A DNA stretch of 64,000 nucleotides from Streptomyces seoulensis (GCF_022846655.1 NZ_AP025667.1:3509001-3573000); one strand, 5' to 3'; shown: positions 8,015 to 17,507, counted from the first letter of the stretch. Numbers and translations: made by a program. Notes: generated by a model from the sequence alone, not told the origin.

Positions 8015-9580
8015 GTGGACCTGGCATTGGCCCCGGACACCATCGCGCGATGGCAGTTCGGGATGACCACCGTCTACCACTACCTGTTCGTGCCCCTCAC
8101 CATCAGCCTGGTGGCGATCACGGCGGGACTGGAGACGGCGTACGTACGCACGGGTAAGACGAAGTACTTCCACGCCACCAAGTTCTGGGGCAAGCTCTTC
8201 CTGATCAACATCGCCATGGGTGTCGTCACCGGGCTGGTGCAGGAGTTCCAGTTCGGCATGAACTGGTCCGCCTACTCCCGCTTCGTGGGCGACGTCTTCG
8301 GCGCACCGCTCGCGCTGGAGGCCCTGCTGGCCTTCTTCTTCGAGTCCACCTTCATCGGACTGTGGATCTTCGGCTGGGACAAGCTGCCCAAGAAGATCCA
8401 CTGCGCGTGCATCTGGATGGTCTCGATCGGCACGATCCTGTCGACGTACTTCATCCTCGCCGCCAACTCCTTCATGCAGAACCCGGTGGGCTTCAGCCTG
8501 GACAAGGCGCACGGCAAGGCGCATCTGACCGACATCGGCGCGGTGCTCTTCCAGAAGCTCAACCTGGTGGTGGTCGCCCACACGCTGACCGCCGCGTTCC
8601 TGACCGGCGCCGCCTTCGTCATGGGCATCTCCGCCATCCACCTGTACCGCGCCGCCCGGCGTCAGCGTCGCGGCCGGCCCAACGACCTCAAGCAGGTCGC
8701 GGCCATGCGCACCTCGCTGCGCCTCGGTCTGGTGCTGGCCGTCGTCTTCGGTCTGGGCACCGCGATCAGCGGTGACAAGCTCGGCGAGGTGATGTTCGAG
8801 CAGCAGCCGATGAAGATGGCCGCCGCCGAGGCGCTGTGGGACAAGGAGGCACCCGCCCCCTTCTCCGCGTTCTCCGTCCCGGACGTCGAACACCAGCGCA
8901 ACAGCGTCGACATCCAGGTCCCCGGCCTGCTCTCGTTCCTGGCGCACAAGGACTTCCACTCGGCGGTCCCCGGCATCAACGACACGGCCAAGGCCGAGGC
9001 GGCCGCGTACGGCGGCTCCCCCGCCGAGTACATCCCGAACGTCCCCATGACGTACTGGGGCTTCCGGGCGATGATCCTGTTCGGCATGACCTCCTTCAGC
9101 CTGGGCGCGGCCGGACTCTGGCTGACGCGGCGGAAGTTCTGGGTCGCCCCCGAGCACCGCACCGGCTCCTTCGACGTGCCCCGCCTGATGCTCACCAGGA
9201 ACCGCGAGCTCGGTCCGGTGATGAGCGGGCTGGCCTGGCGGGCCGGCATCTTCACCCTCGCCTTCCCGGTGATCGCCAACTCCTTCGGCTGGATCTTCAC
9301 CGCGATGGGCCGTCAGCCCTGGGCCGTCACCGGCCTGCTGCGCACCGTCGACGCGGTCTCCCCGAACGTCTCGCTCACCGAGCAGCTCATCACGCTGATC
9401 GGCTTCAGCCTGCTCTACATCGCGCTCGCCGTGGTCGAACTCAAGCTGCTGGTGAAGTACGCGGGCGGCGGGCCGGTCACCTCCGAGCGGCCACCGCTAC
9501 GGGACATCAAGCTCGGCGGCGCGTCGACGCTCGAAGGCGCCCCCGGGGACGCCGAAAAGCCGCTCGCCTTCGCCTACTGA
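8015..9580 (+). CDS. cydA: Cytochrome bd oxidase subunit I
   Basis: 521 residues, full length. CydA binds hemes b558, b595 and d and holds the quinol site of the high-affinity terminal oxidase. The N-terminal RWQFGMTTVYHYLFVPLTI matches the family and contains the conserved early His (His22). Conserved blocks GLVQEFQFGMNWSAYSRFVGD and ESTFIGLWIFGW follow, and at least eight transmembrane segments are evident. GTG start at 8015 with GAGGAGAG upstream. The stop is 23 bp before cydB, so they are co-transcribed. It diverges from the molybdoenzyme gene and shares its control region. Confidence 0.97.
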   Translation: MDLALAPDTIARWQFGMTTVYHYLFVPLTISLVAITAGLETAYVRTGKTKYFHATKFWGKLFLINIAMGVVTGLVQEFQFGMNWSAYSRFVGDVFGAPLALEALLAFFFESTFIGLWIFGWDKLPKKIHCACIWMVSIGTILSTYFILAANSFMQNPVGFSLDKAHGKAHLTDIGAVLFQKLNLVVVAHTLTAAFLTGAAFVMGISAIHLYRAARRQRRGRPNDLKQVAAMRTSLRLGLVLAVVFGLGTAISGDKLGEVMFEQQPMKMAAAEALWDKEAPAPFSAFSVPDVEHQRNSVDIQVPGLLSFLAHKDFHSAVPGINDTAKAEAAAYGGSPAEYIPNVPMTYWGFRAMILFGMTSFSLGAAGLWLTRRKFWVAPEHRTGSFDVPRLMLTRNRELGPVMSGLAWRAGIFTLAFPVIANSFGWIFTAMGRQPWAVTGLLRTVDAVSPNVSLTEQLITLIGFSLLYIALAVVELKLLVKYAGGGPVTSERPPLRDIKLGGASTLEGAPGDAEKPLAFAY

Positions 9581-9603
9581 TCAGTTAGAGAGAGTCCGGA
9601 ACC

Positions 9604-10638
9604 GTGCATCTCCATGACCTCTGGTTCTTCGTCATAGCCCTGCTGTGGGTCGGGTACTTCTTCCTCGAGGGCTTCGACTTCGGCGTAGGCATCCTGACCC
9701 GCGTGCTCGCCCGCGGGGAGACCGAGCGCCGTGTCCTGCTCAACACCATCGGCCCCGTCTGGGACGGCAACGAGGTGTGGCTGGTCACCGCGGCCGGCGC
9801 CACCTTCGCCGCCTTCCCCGACTGGTACGCCACGATGTTCAGCGGCTTCTACCTGCCGATGTTCGTCATCCTGATCTGCCTGATCCTGCGTGGCGTGGCC
9901 TTCGAGTACCGGCACAAGCGCGACGGTGAGCGCTGGAAGCGCAACTGGGAGGCGATCGTCTTCGTCACCTCGCTGGTGCTGGCCTTCCTGTGGGGCGTGC
10001 TGTTCGCCGCCATGGTCCACGGCCTGCCGATCGGCGCCGACCACGAGTACCACGGCGGCCTGTCCGAGCTGGTCCAGCCGTACTCGCTGCTGGGCGGTGT
10101 GACCACGACCGTGCTCTTCACCTTCCACGGCGCGGTGTTCGCCTCGCTGAAGACGGTGGGCAGCATCCGGCACCGGGCGCGGCATCTGGCCCAGAACGCC
10201 GGTGTGCTGACCGTCCTGCTGCTGCTCGCCTTCCTGACCTGGACCCAGGTCGAGACCGGCAACGTGCGCAGCCTGGTCGCCGAGGCGGTCGCCGTCCTCG
10301 CGGTGCTGGTGTCGCTCGGCTTCAACTTCGGCGCCCGCGAGGGCCGGGCGTTCATCGCCTCCGGGCTGAGCGTGGTGGCGTCCACCGCGATGCTCTTCCT
10401 CGCCCTGTTCCCCGAGGTCATGCCGTCCAGCCTGAACCCGGACTGGAGCCTGACCGCGACCAACGCGGCCGCCGGCTCGTACACGCTGGGGATCATCACC
10501 TGGGTCGCCGGGTTCGCCACCCCGCTGGTGCTGCTCTACCAGGGCTGGACCTACTGGGTGTTCCGCAAGCGGATCGGCGTCCAGCACATCCCCGTCAGCG
10601 CGCACGCCCACGCACCGGTCCACCGCGTCGCGCCGTGA
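9604..10638 (+). CDS. cydB: Cytochrome bd oxidase subunit II
   Basis: 344 residues. It opens with the signature LWFFVIALLWVGYFFLEGFDFGVG and has GPVWDGNEVWL and the usual eight to nine helices. It is the structural partner of CydA in the membrane complex that reduces oxygen to water with quinol. GTG start at 9604 after AGAGAGAG. No cydD/cydC transporter genes follow; the next gene is moaA after 392 bp, so CydDC, needed elsewhere for bd assembly, must be encoded outside this window. Confidence 0.96.
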   Translation: MHLHDLWFFVIALLWVGYFFLEGFDFGVGILTRVLARGETERRVLLNTIGPVWDGNEVWLVTAAGATFAAFPDWYATMFSGFYLPMFVILICLILRGVAFEYRHKRDGERWKRNWEAIVFVTSLVLAFLWGVLFAAMVHGLPIGADHEYHGGLSELVQPYSLLGGVTTTVLFTFHGAVFASLKTVGSIRHRARHLAQNAGVLTVLLLLAFLTWTQVETGNVRSLVAEAVAVLAVLVSLGFNFGAREGRAFIASGLSVVASTAMLFLALFPEVMPSSLNPDWSLTATNAAAGSYTLGIITWVAGFATPLVLLYQGWTYWVFRKRIGVQHIPVSAHAHAPVHRVAP

Positions 10639-11030
10639 ACACCCGACGCGCCATGACGTGCCGCGCCCTGCGCCGTCTCTCCCGTGCCCGCGCCGAGCGC
10701 GCGGGCCGGGGGGAGGCGGCCGACGGCGTGGCGATGTCCGCCGTCCGGGCCGCCGACCGAGATGATCATCGGAGTGTGTCCCGGCCGCGCAGGCGTCGCC
10801 GAAGCGTCTCGCCGCGGCCGCGCCTGGTCGAGCCCGGCGGCGTCCCCGGCGCCGGCCGGGCGGTCCGCGGCATGTGGCGCGGGGTACGGCCATCGGGCGA
10901 CGGGCCCGCGCTCCGGGCACCGGTGCGGGGGCCCGGAGCACGCACGACACGTCCGGACGACCGCCGCCCGGCGGAGGAAGACCGCACACCGTACGACCGC
11001 CTACCGGCAGCACAGGAAGAAGGCAGGCCC
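10639..11030. other. 392-bp gap between cydB and moaA
   Basis: No recognised gene or strong hairpin. Frames crossing it on both strands are arginine/proline-rich shadows. It probably holds the moaA promoter and its leader. I did not recognise a Moco-type riboswitch in it. Confidence 0.5.
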
Positions 11031-12086
11031 GTGTCCCGACCGCTCACCGACCAGCACAGCGACACCGCCGTCACCGGTATGCGTCGGGGCGTGGCCCCAC
11101 AGCCGCTGGTGGACCGCTTCGGCCGTGTCCACACCGATCTGCGGCTGTCCCTGACCGACCGCTGCAATCTGCGCTGCACCTACTGCATGCCCGAGGAGGG
11201 CCTGGCCTGGCTGCCCAAGGACGAGCTGCTCAGCGACGACGAGATCGTCCGCCTGGTCGGCATCGCCACCGGGCGCCTGGGCATCACCGAGGTCCGACTG
11301 ACCGGCGGTGAGCCCCTGGTGCGCCGGGGCCTGCCCGGTCTGATCGCCCGCATCTCCGCCCTGGACCCCGCGCCCGACCTGTCCATCACGACCAACGGCA
11401 TCGGGCTCGCCCGTACCGCCGTCGCGCTGCGGGAGGCCGGGCTCGGCCGGGTCAACGTCAGCCTGGACACCCTGCGCCCGGAGCGCTTCGCCGCCATCAC
11501 CCGCCGCGACCGGCTCACCGACGTGCTGGAGGGGCTGCGCGCGGCCCGCGCCGCCGGTCTGGACCCGGTCAAGGTCAACGCCGTGCCGGTGCGCGGGGTC
11601 AACGACGACGAGATCGCGGACCTGACCGCCTTCGCCGTGGACAACGGCTACCGGATGCGGTTCATCGAGTCGATGCCGCTGGACGCCCAGGGCGCCTGGG
11701 AGCGGGAGAAGATGGTCACCGCCGCCGAGATCCTGGACCGGATCGGCGAGCGTTTCTCCCTGACCCCCGTGCCGCGTGAGGACAACGCACCGGCCGAGGA
11801 GTGGCGGATCGACGGCACCGACTCGGTCGTCGGTGTCATCGCCAGCGTCACCCGCCCGTTCTGCGGCAACTGCGACCGGGTGCGGCTCACCGCCGACGGA
11901 CAGTTGCGCAACTGTCTGTTCGCCACCAAGGAGTCCGACCTGCGCGCCCTGCTCCGCGCGGGCGCCGACGACGACGCGCTGGAGGCCGCGTGGCGCTCCT
12001 GCATCGCCGTCAAGGGCCCGGGCCACGCCATCAACAGCGCGGACTTCCGCCGTCCCGACCGGCCCATGTCGGCCATCGGCGGCTGA
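11031..12086 (+). CDS. moaA: GTP 3',8-cyclase MoaA
   Basis: 351 residues. A radical-SAM enzyme that, with MoaC, turns GTP into cyclic pyranopterin phosphate in the first step of Moco synthesis. The N-terminal Cx3Cx2C cluster motif is CNLRCTYC and the second Fe-S site is CGNCDRVRLTADGQLRNC near the C-terminus; the protein ends in the double glycine typical of MoaA. TGGEPLVRRGL and SLDTL are conserved. GTG at 11031 follows GGAAGAAGG. It starts a Moco gene run (DUF6457, moeA, moaD, moaE). moaC and moaB/mog are not in the window. Confidence 0.97.
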   Translation: MSRPLTDQHSDTAVTGMRRGVAPQPLVDRFGRVHTDLRLSLTDRCNLRCTYCMPEEGLAWLPKDELLSDDEIVRLVGIATGRLGITEVRLTGGEPLVRRGLPGLIARISALDPAPDLSITTNGIGLARTAVALREAGLGRVNVSLDTLRPERFAAITRRDRLTDVLEGLRAARAAGLDPVKVNAVPVRGVNDDEIADLTAFAVDNGYRMRFIESMPLDAQGAWEREKMVTAAEILDRIGERFSLTPVPREDNAPAEEWRIDGTDSVVGVIASVTRPFCGNCDRVRLTADGQLRNCLFATKESDLRALLRAGADDDALEAAWRSCIAVKGPGHAINSADFRRPDRPMSAIGG

Positions 12087-12150
12087 GCCCCGTACCGAAG
12101 AACCCGGTACCGACGCCCCCGGTACCGACGACGACGTGAGGATCGAAGAA

Positions 12151-12417
12151 GTGAACCGGATGCACGAATGGATCGCGGCGGCCAAGGCCGAGCTGGGCAT
12201 CGACCTCGATGTCGACATCGCCGAGCTGCTGGACATGACCAAGGTGGTCGCGCACGAGGTGGCCCGCCCGGCCGCCCCGATCACCTCCTTCCTGGTCGGC
12301 TACGCCGCCGCGCTCCAGGCCGGCGGCGCCGGCACGGTGTCGGAGGCGAACCGCAAGGTGACCGAGCTGGCCGAGCAGTGGGCCGCCGAGCGTGAGAACG
12401 GCGCGGCGGCGCTATGA
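12151..12417 (+). CDS. Small DUF6457-type protein in Moco operon
   Basis: 88 residues, acidic and probably helical (LGIDLDVDIAELLDMTKVVA, then PAAPITSFLVGYAAA). It resembles the DUF6457 proteins that occur as separate small proteins or fused to molybdenum-cofactor guanylyltransferases. The start is the GTG at 12151, placed 9 nt after a GAGG; an in-frame GTG at 12136 or ATG at 12160 is possible. Its stop overlaps the moeA start (ATGA), showing translational coupling. Function unknown; the context suggests help in cofactor insertion or MGD formation. Confidence 0.85.
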   Translation: MNRMHEWIAAAKAELGIDLDVDIAELLDMTKVVAHEVARPAAPITSFLVGYAAALQAGGAGTVSEANRKVTELAEQWAAERENGAAAL

Positions 12418-13625
12418 CCGGCCTCCCGGCACACCACCCCTCCTGGCAGCGGGCCCGGTCCCTGGCGCGCGCCGCCGCCGGGAACCCGCTGCCCGGTGTG
12501 CCGCGCACCCTTGAGGACGCGCTCGGCCACGCGCTGGCCGAGCCGCTGACCGCGCTCACCGATCTGCCGCCGTTCGCCACCTCCGCCATGGACGGCTGGG
12601 CCGTGTCCGGTCCGGGCCCCTGGCAGTTGGGCGGGCGGGGCGTGCTCGCGGGTCAGCAGCCGGAGCCGCTCGCGCCCGGCACCGCAGTACCGATCGCCAC
12701 CGGCGCGCCGCTGCCGCCGGGTGCGAGCGCCGTACTGCGCCGCGAGCACGGCGAGGTGGAGCGGTCCACGAGCCTGCTCCACCTCGCCGCCCCCACCGCC
12801 GGGCCGCTCCCCGAGGGCCACGACGTGCGCCCGCGCGGGCAGGAGTGCCGCAGCGGTGAGCCGCTGCTCCCCGCCGGTACCAGCGTCACGCCCTCGGTCC
12901 TTGGGCTGGCTGCCGCGAGCGGCTACGACCGGCTGGTGGTGCACCGCCGTCCCAGCGTCGAGCTGTTCGTCCTCGGCGACGAGCTGCTGGACAGCGGGGT
13001 GCCGCGTGGCGGCCGGGTCCGCGACGCGCTGGGCCCGCTGCTGCCGTCCTGGCTGCGCGGTCTGGGCGCGGAGGTGATCGGCCGGCATCGCGTCGCCGAC
13101 CGCCTCGAGGAGCTGCGGGAGGCCGTGGCCCACTCCCCCGCCGACGTGGTGATCACCACCGGCAGCACGGCGGCCGGACCCGTGGACTTCCTGCACGAGA
13201 CGCTGCGGCTGCTGGACGCCCGCATGGTCGTCGACTCCGTCTCGGTACGGCCGGGGCACCCGATGCTGCTGGCCGAGCTGCCCGCCGCGGAGGACGGCCG
13301 CGTCCGCCGCCTGGTCGGGCTGCCGGGCAACCCGCTGGCCGCCGTGGCCGGTACGGCCACCCTGGCCACCCCCCTGCTGCGCGCGCTCGGCGGCCACGCC
13401 GACCCGGAGCCGCACAGTGCCGTGACCGCCGAGGCGCTGCCCGGCCATCCGCGCGACACCCGGCTGCTGCCGGTGCGCCGCGCGGGCACCGGGGTGGCGC
13501 CGCTGCCGTACGACGGCCCGGCGATGCTGCGCGGACTTGCTCTCGCCGACGCGCTGGCCGTGGTCCCGCCCGGCGGCGCGGCGGCGGGAGAGGCAGTGGA
13601 GCTGCTGCCGCTGCCCACCGGCTGA
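12414..13625 (+). CDS. moeA: Molybdopterin molybdenumtransferase MoeA
   Basis: 403 residues. MoeA inserts molybdate into adenylylated molybdopterin. The signature TSAMDGWAV is present near residue 60, and the C-terminal half has the MoCF-binding fold with TTGSTAAGPVDF and LPGNPLAAVAG. It overlaps the preceding gene by four bases. Slightly divergent positions include STAAGPVDF, where many MoeA proteins have GGVSVGDYD, so the molybdopterin/Mg-binding loop is altered; a second, more canonical MoeA may exist elsewhere in the genome. Operon position with moaA, moaD and moaE supports the Moco role. Confidence 0.92.
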   Translation: MTGLPAHHPSWQRARSLARAAAGNPLPGVPRTLEDALGHALAEPLTALTDLPPFATSAMDGWAVSGPGPWQLGGRGVLAGQQPEPLAPGTAVPIATGAPLPPGASAVLRREHGEVERSTSLLHLAAPTAGPLPEGHDVRPRGQECRSGEPLLPAGTSVTPSVLGLAAASGYDRLVVHRRPSVELFVLGDELLDSGVPRGGRVRDALGPLLPSWLRGLGAEVIGRHRVADRLEELREAVAHSPADVVITTGSTAAGPVDFLHETLRLLDARMVVDSVSVRPGHPMLLAELPAAEDGRVRRLVGLPGNPLAAVAGTATLATPLLRALGGHADPEPHSAVTAEALPGHPRDTRLLPVRRAGTGVAPLPYDGPAMLRGLALADALAVVPPGGAAAGEAVELLPLPTG

Positions 13626-13677
13626 CCGGGACCCCATCCACCGAAGAACGACCGACCCCTCGAAGAAGGCGCAGGAC

Positions 13678-13953
13678 ATGGAGACGATGACGGCACCCGC
13701 GGGCACCATCCGCTACTGGGCGGCGGCCAAGGGGGCGGCAGGCACGGCGGAGGAGTCCTACCGGGCGGGGACCCTCGCCCAGGCACTGGAGCAGGCGCGG
13801 TCCCGCCACGCCGACCGGCCGCGCTTCGCGCAGGTGCTGAAGGTCTGCTCCTTCCTGGTCGACGGCGACCCCGTCGGCGTCCGCGACCACGCCTCGGTCA
13901 CGCTGCGGGACGGTGCCACGGTCGAGGTGCTCCCGCCCTTCGCCGGCGGCTGA
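13678..13953 (+). CDS. moaD: MoaD, molybdopterin synthase sulfur-carrier subunit
   Basis: 91 residues, a ubiquitin-like fold ending in the essential Gly-Gly (PPFAGG). The C-terminal glycine is adenylylated and thiocarboxylated, then gives sulfur to precursor Z bound to MoaE. The ATG at 13678 is preceded by CGAAGAAGG; a second in-frame ATG lies at 13687. It comes 52 bp after moeA and 59 bp before moaE, the catalytic partner. Confidence 0.95.
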   Translation: METMTAPAGTIRYWAAAKGAAGTAEESYRAGTLAQALEQARSRHADRPRFAQVLKVCSFLVDGDPVGVRDHASVTLRDGATVEVLPPFAGG

Positions 13954-14012
13954 CCGAGCCCGCGTCCGCCGTTCCTCCCCTGTTCCCCCGCACCCGGAAA
14001 CCGGATCACGCC

Positions 14013-14465
14013 ATGTCGCTGCACACCTCCCCGAACCTGCTCCCCTCCCCCGTCCGCCTGCTCGGCCTGCGCGAAACCCCGCTCTCCCTCGACGAGGTGT
14101 ACGCGGCGGTCGGTGACGACGCCGCCGGCGGCACCGCGCTGTTCGTCGGCACGGTCCGCGACCACGACGGCGGCAAGTCCGTCTCGTCCCTCGAGTACAG
14201 CGCGCACCCCACCGCCGAGCAGGAGCTGCGCCGGGTGGCCGAGGAGATCGCGGCCGAGTTCCCGGTGCGCGCGCTCGCGGCCGTGCACCGGACGGGCCTG
14301 CTCGCGATCGGGGACGTCGCGGTGATCACCGCGGTCTCCTGCCCGCATCGCGCCGAGGCGTTCGCGGCGTGCCGCAAGCTGATCGACACCCTCAAGCACG
14401 AGGTGCCGGTCTGGAAGCGGCAGATCTTCGCGGACGGCGCCACGGAGTGGGTCGGCGCCTGCTGA
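14013..14465 (+). CDS. moaE: MoaE, molybdopterin synthase catalytic subunit
   Basis: 150 residues, the normal length. Conserved parts are GGTALFVGTVRDHDGGKSV, LEYSAHP, HRTGLLAIGD and the C-terminal KHEVPVWKRQIFADG with the catalytic lysines. With MoaD it converts cyclic pyranopterin phosphate to molybdopterin. It is the last gene of the Moco run and is convergent with the DUF1345 gene, with only 10 bp between them. Confidence 0.96.
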   Translation: MSLHTSPNLLPSPVRLLGLRETPLSLDEVYAAVGDDAAGGTALFVGTVRDHDGGKSVSSLEYSAHPTAEQELRRVAEEIAAEFPVRALAAVHRTGLLAIGDVAVITAVSCPHRAEAFAACRKLIDTLKHEVPVWKRQIFADGATEWVGAC

Positions 14466-14475
14466 CGGGCCCGGC

Positions 14476-15117
14476 TCAGCCGGTGACGACGCCCGCGACC
14501 AGGTTGATGGTGGTGGCCAGCACGCTGATGCCGAAGAGGTAAGACAGCAGACAGTGCCGGAGCGCCACCGCGCGGATCAGCGGGCTGGACACGCTGGTGT
14601 CGGAGACCTGGTAGGTCATGCCGAGGTTGTAGCTGAAGTAGAAGAAGTCCGGGTAGGCGGGCGCCAGATCGGAGTTGAAGTCGATGCCGCCGTGCGCCGG
14701 GCCGTAGTACAGGTAGGCGTAGCGGGTCGTGTACATCAGGTGCAGCGCGGCCCAGGCCATGAGGACGCCGAGCAGCGCGATGGCCGCGGCGGCGCCGGTG
14801 TCGGTGTTGGAGCGGTGAGCGACCAGCATCAGCACGATGCCGCCGAGCCCGCACAGCGAGACGCCGACGACCACGAGTTCGTCCAGCGCCGGCCGGAAGT
14901 CCTCACGGCGGGCGTTGGCGTGGGTGGCGTCGGCGTCCATGGGCCACATCACGATCCAGCCGGCGACCACGAAGACGGTGCCCACGGCGGCGATGCCGGA
15001 CAGGATGGCGAGCGGTGCCGGATGGCCGGTCAGGCCGACGGCAAGGCCGACGATCGCTCCGACGACGAGAGAGCCGCCGAGCCTGGGAACCGCGGAAACC
15101 GGTAGCCACGTGCTCAT
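14476..15117 (-). CDS. DUF1345 membrane protein
   Basis: 213 residues with about six hydrophobic segments. The motifs [10 protein letters not shown] and [21 protein letters not shown] are the hallmark of DUF1345 proteins. No biochemical role is established for the family. ATG at 15117. It diverges from the FUSC gene at 15232 over 114 bp, so the two may share control. Confidence 0.88.
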   Translation of the reverse strand: MSTWLPVSAVPRLGGSLVVGAIVGLAVGLTGHPAPLAILSGIAAVGTVFVVAGWIVMWPMDADATHANARREDFRPALDELVVVGVSLCGLGGIVLMLVAHRSNTDTGAAAAIALLGVLMAWAALHLMYTTRYAYLYYGPAHGGIDFNSDLAPAYPDFFYFSYNLGMTYQVSDTSVSSPLIRAVALRHCLLSYLFGISVLATTINLVAGVVTG

Positions 15118-15231
15118 ACGCCCTCACGCTACCCCCATCCGCCGCTTCCGGCCCGGCAGATGACACCGGGCGCCTGACGGGGCGCACAAGTCGATCAGGA
15201 CTCGGGCGGGGTCAGGTGGTATACACCGAGC

Positions 15232-16986
15232 ATGCCCCTTTCGCGCCGTTCCTCCCCCGCCGATACCGGCGGCGGACGCCGGTGGGACACCTCCGGTCTG
15301 GCGCATGTGCTCTTCCCGCGCGGGGTGCTGGCCCTCCAGCGGGTGGACGGGGCGTTGTTGTTCGCGGTGCGCGCGGCGCTGGCCATGGCGCTGGCGGGCC
15401 TGCCGGTCGTGCTGGCCGGACGGCCCGATCTCGCGGTGTACGGGATGCTCGGGGCGTTCACGACGACGTTCGGCCGGAATCTGCCCTACCGCCGCCGGGC
15501 GCGGGTGCTGGGGTGGGTCGCGCTCGCCATGACGGCGTGCGTGGGTCTCGGTTCGGCGCTGGCCTCGGTGGCGCGTCCGTGGTCGAGCGTGGCCGGCGCG
15601 GCGGTGGTGGTCGCGGCGACGGCGCTGGTGGCGGGCGTGTGCAAGTACGTGTGCGACGCGACCGGGCTCGGCGGGCTGGGCGCGATCCTGCTGCTGTTCT
15701 CCTTCGCGGTGTCCGCCAACGCCACCACCACGCCGGGCGAGGTGCTGCCGCGCGCCTGTCTGGCCGCGGCCGGGTCGCTGATGGCGTGGGCGCTGGCCCT
15801 GCTGGGCCGCCTGGTCCATCCCGAGCGGCCTCAGCGGCTGGCGGTGGCGGCCGCGCTGCGCCAGCTCGCCGAGCTGCTGGACACGGCGAGGGGCGGGGTG
15901 GGCCGGTCCCGGCACCGGGCGACGGCGGCGGTGCTCCAGGCGTACGACTCGCTCGGACTGGCGCCGCCGACCACCTCGAAGCGCCCCGGTGAGGACAACA
16001 CCTGTGTGCGGTTGACCGACCTCTCCTGGTCACTGCTGATCGACTCCACCCGTGGCACCCCGGTCGACCCGCCGGAGCTGGCCCGGCTGCTGCGCAGGCA
16101 GGCGGGCATGCTGGCCGACCGGCACCAGCGGTATCCGCAGGTGCTGTCCGACCTGGCCGCGTACTCCTCCCTGCCCCGCGAGCCGGGCCGCCGCTTCTCG
16201 CCGCGCGCGCCGGTGCCGGACGATCCGGCGGCCCGGCGGGCCTGGGTGCTGGTGCGGGGGCGGCCCGGCGGGCGCAAGCCGGCGTCGGTGCTGCTGGTGC
16301 CGGCGCTGCGGATGGTGCTGGGCACGCTGGTGGCGGGCGGGGCGGCGCTGGCGCTCGGTCTGGGGCACGGCTACTGGGCCGCGATCTCGGCGGCGGCCGT
16401 GCTGCACTCGGTCAACGTCCGCACCACGGTCCAGCGGGCGGTCCAGCGCACCCTGGGCACGGCCCTCGGCCTGATGATCGCCCTCGGGGTGCTGGCCGGT
16501 CATCCGGAGCCCGTGCTGCTGGCGCTGGTGATCGTGGCGCTGGAGTTCCTGATGGAGTACATGGTCGTGCGCAACTACGGCCTGGGCGTCGTCTTCCTGA
16601 CCCCGCTGGCGCTGCTGCTGAGCGATCTGGCCGACCCGGAGTCTCCCGAGGAGCTGATCGTGGACCGGGGCCTGGGGAGTCTGCTCGGTATCGCCATCGG
16701 GCTGGTGTGCGCGCTGGTGGTGGTGCACGACCGGGCGGCGGTGCGGGTGGAGCGGGCGCTCGCGCAGTGCACCGAGGCGACCGAGCGCGCCGAGCGGGCG
16801 CTGGCGTTCCGCTCCCGGCCGCCGCACCCGGTGATCCCGGTCCATCTCGCCGTCACCGTGGTGGAGTTGCGCGAGGCGGACGACGCGGCGGCGGGCGAAC
16901 TGCTGTCGGCGGGCATCGACCCGGCGGCGCTCGCGGCGGCCGAACAGCGCGCCTATCTGCTGCTGGCCCGGCTCCTCCACCACTGA
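15232..16986 (+). CDS. FUSC-family integral membrane protein, complete
   Basis: 584 residues with a two-part layout: an N-terminal set of helices (about 35-180), a soluble region (about 190-340), and a C-terminal FUSC domain (about 350-500) containing HGYWAAISAAAVLHSVNV. It is a clear paralogue of the truncated protein at the window start. The family is linked to efflux of aromatic or organic acids. The ATG at 15232 lacks a strong ribosome-binding site, and GGTG-N5-CACC (15215-15227) lies just upstream, a possible operator or part of a promoter. Substrate unknown. Confidence 0.88.
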   Translation: MPLSRRSSPADTGGGRRWDTSGLAHVLFPRGVLALQRVDGALLFAVRAALAMALAGLPVVLAGRPDLAVYGMLGAFTTTFGRNLPYRRRARVLGWVALAMTACVGLGSALASVARPWSSVAGAAVVVAATALVAGVCKYVCDATGLGGLGAILLLFSFAVSANATTTPGEVLPRACLAAAGSLMAWALALLGRLVHPERPQRLAVAAALRQLAELLDTARGGVGRSRHRATAAVLQAYDSLGLAPPTTSKRPGEDNTCVRLTDLSWSLLIDSTRGTPVDPPELARLLRRQAGMLADRHQRYPQVLSDLAAYSSLPREPGRRFSPRAPVPDDPAARRAWVLVRGRPGGRKPASVLLVPALRMVLGTLVAGGAALALGLGHGYWAAISAAAVLHSVNVRTTVQRAVQRTLGTALGLMIALGVLAGHPEPVLLALVIVALEFLMEYMVVRNYGLGVVFLTPLALLLSDLADPESPEELIVDRGLGSLLGIAIGLVCALVVVHDRAAVRVERALAQCTEATERAERALAFRSRPPHPVIPVHLAVTVVELREADDAAAGELLSAGIDPAALAAAEQRAYLLLARLLHH

Positions 16987-17013
16987 CCGTGACTCCCGTG
17001 TGCGGGTGGGCTC

Positions 17014-17403
17014 TCAGACGGGTCTGTGGCCCTGGAGGTAGGCGCGCACGGCCGGGGGCAGCGTGTCCTGCTCGGCGTCCTCGAAGGAGACCCAGCGGAT
17101 CTGCCCGGCGGGGAGCGAGGCCCCGCTCGAGGGCGAGTCGGTGAGCAGTTGGCACACCACGGCCGGGACGGCGTCCGGGGACTCCCCCTCCGGCGGGCCG
17201 AGCGGTTCGGTGCCGTCGACCAGGTAGCCGGTGAGTTCATGGACGACGCGCTCGGCGGTCGCGCCCGGCGTCTCGGCCGGCTGGGCGGCACCGGAGGGCA
17301 GCGTCCAGGCGGCGCCCTCCCCCTGTGTCACCAGCAGCAGTCGTCCGTCGTACACCGCGACCGCCCGCACCGTGCCGCCGTCGGCCTCCCGCTCGAACGT
17401 CAT
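17014..17403 (-). CDS. Nudix-domain protein
   Basis: 129 residues. A Nudix-type box is visible (GAAQPAETPGATAERVVHEL then TGY) but imperfect: the usual REUXEE is RVVHEL, so some metal-binding glutamates are missing and hydrolase activity is uncertain. The N-terminal VRAVAVYDGRLLLVTQGEG and the LPSG before the box fit the fold. ATG at 17403. It is convergent with the FUSC gene and followed on the same strand after a 104-bp gap by the DsbA-like gene upstream. Confidence 0.75.
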   Translation of the reverse strand: MTFEREADGGTVRAVAVYDGRLLLVTQGEGAAWTLPSGAAQPAETPGATAERVVHELTGYLVDGTEPLGPPEGESPDAVPAVVCQLLTDSPSSGASLPAGQIRWVSFEDAEQDTLPPAVRAYLQGHRPV

Positions 17404-17507
17404 GTGCCGCCCCTCCGTTGCGCGCCCGCCGGACGCGCGTCGACCGCCCGGCCCGACGGCCGGACGGTCGTTCCCTACCCAGCGGCCGGGCCGCGCACCC
17501 GGTGCGG

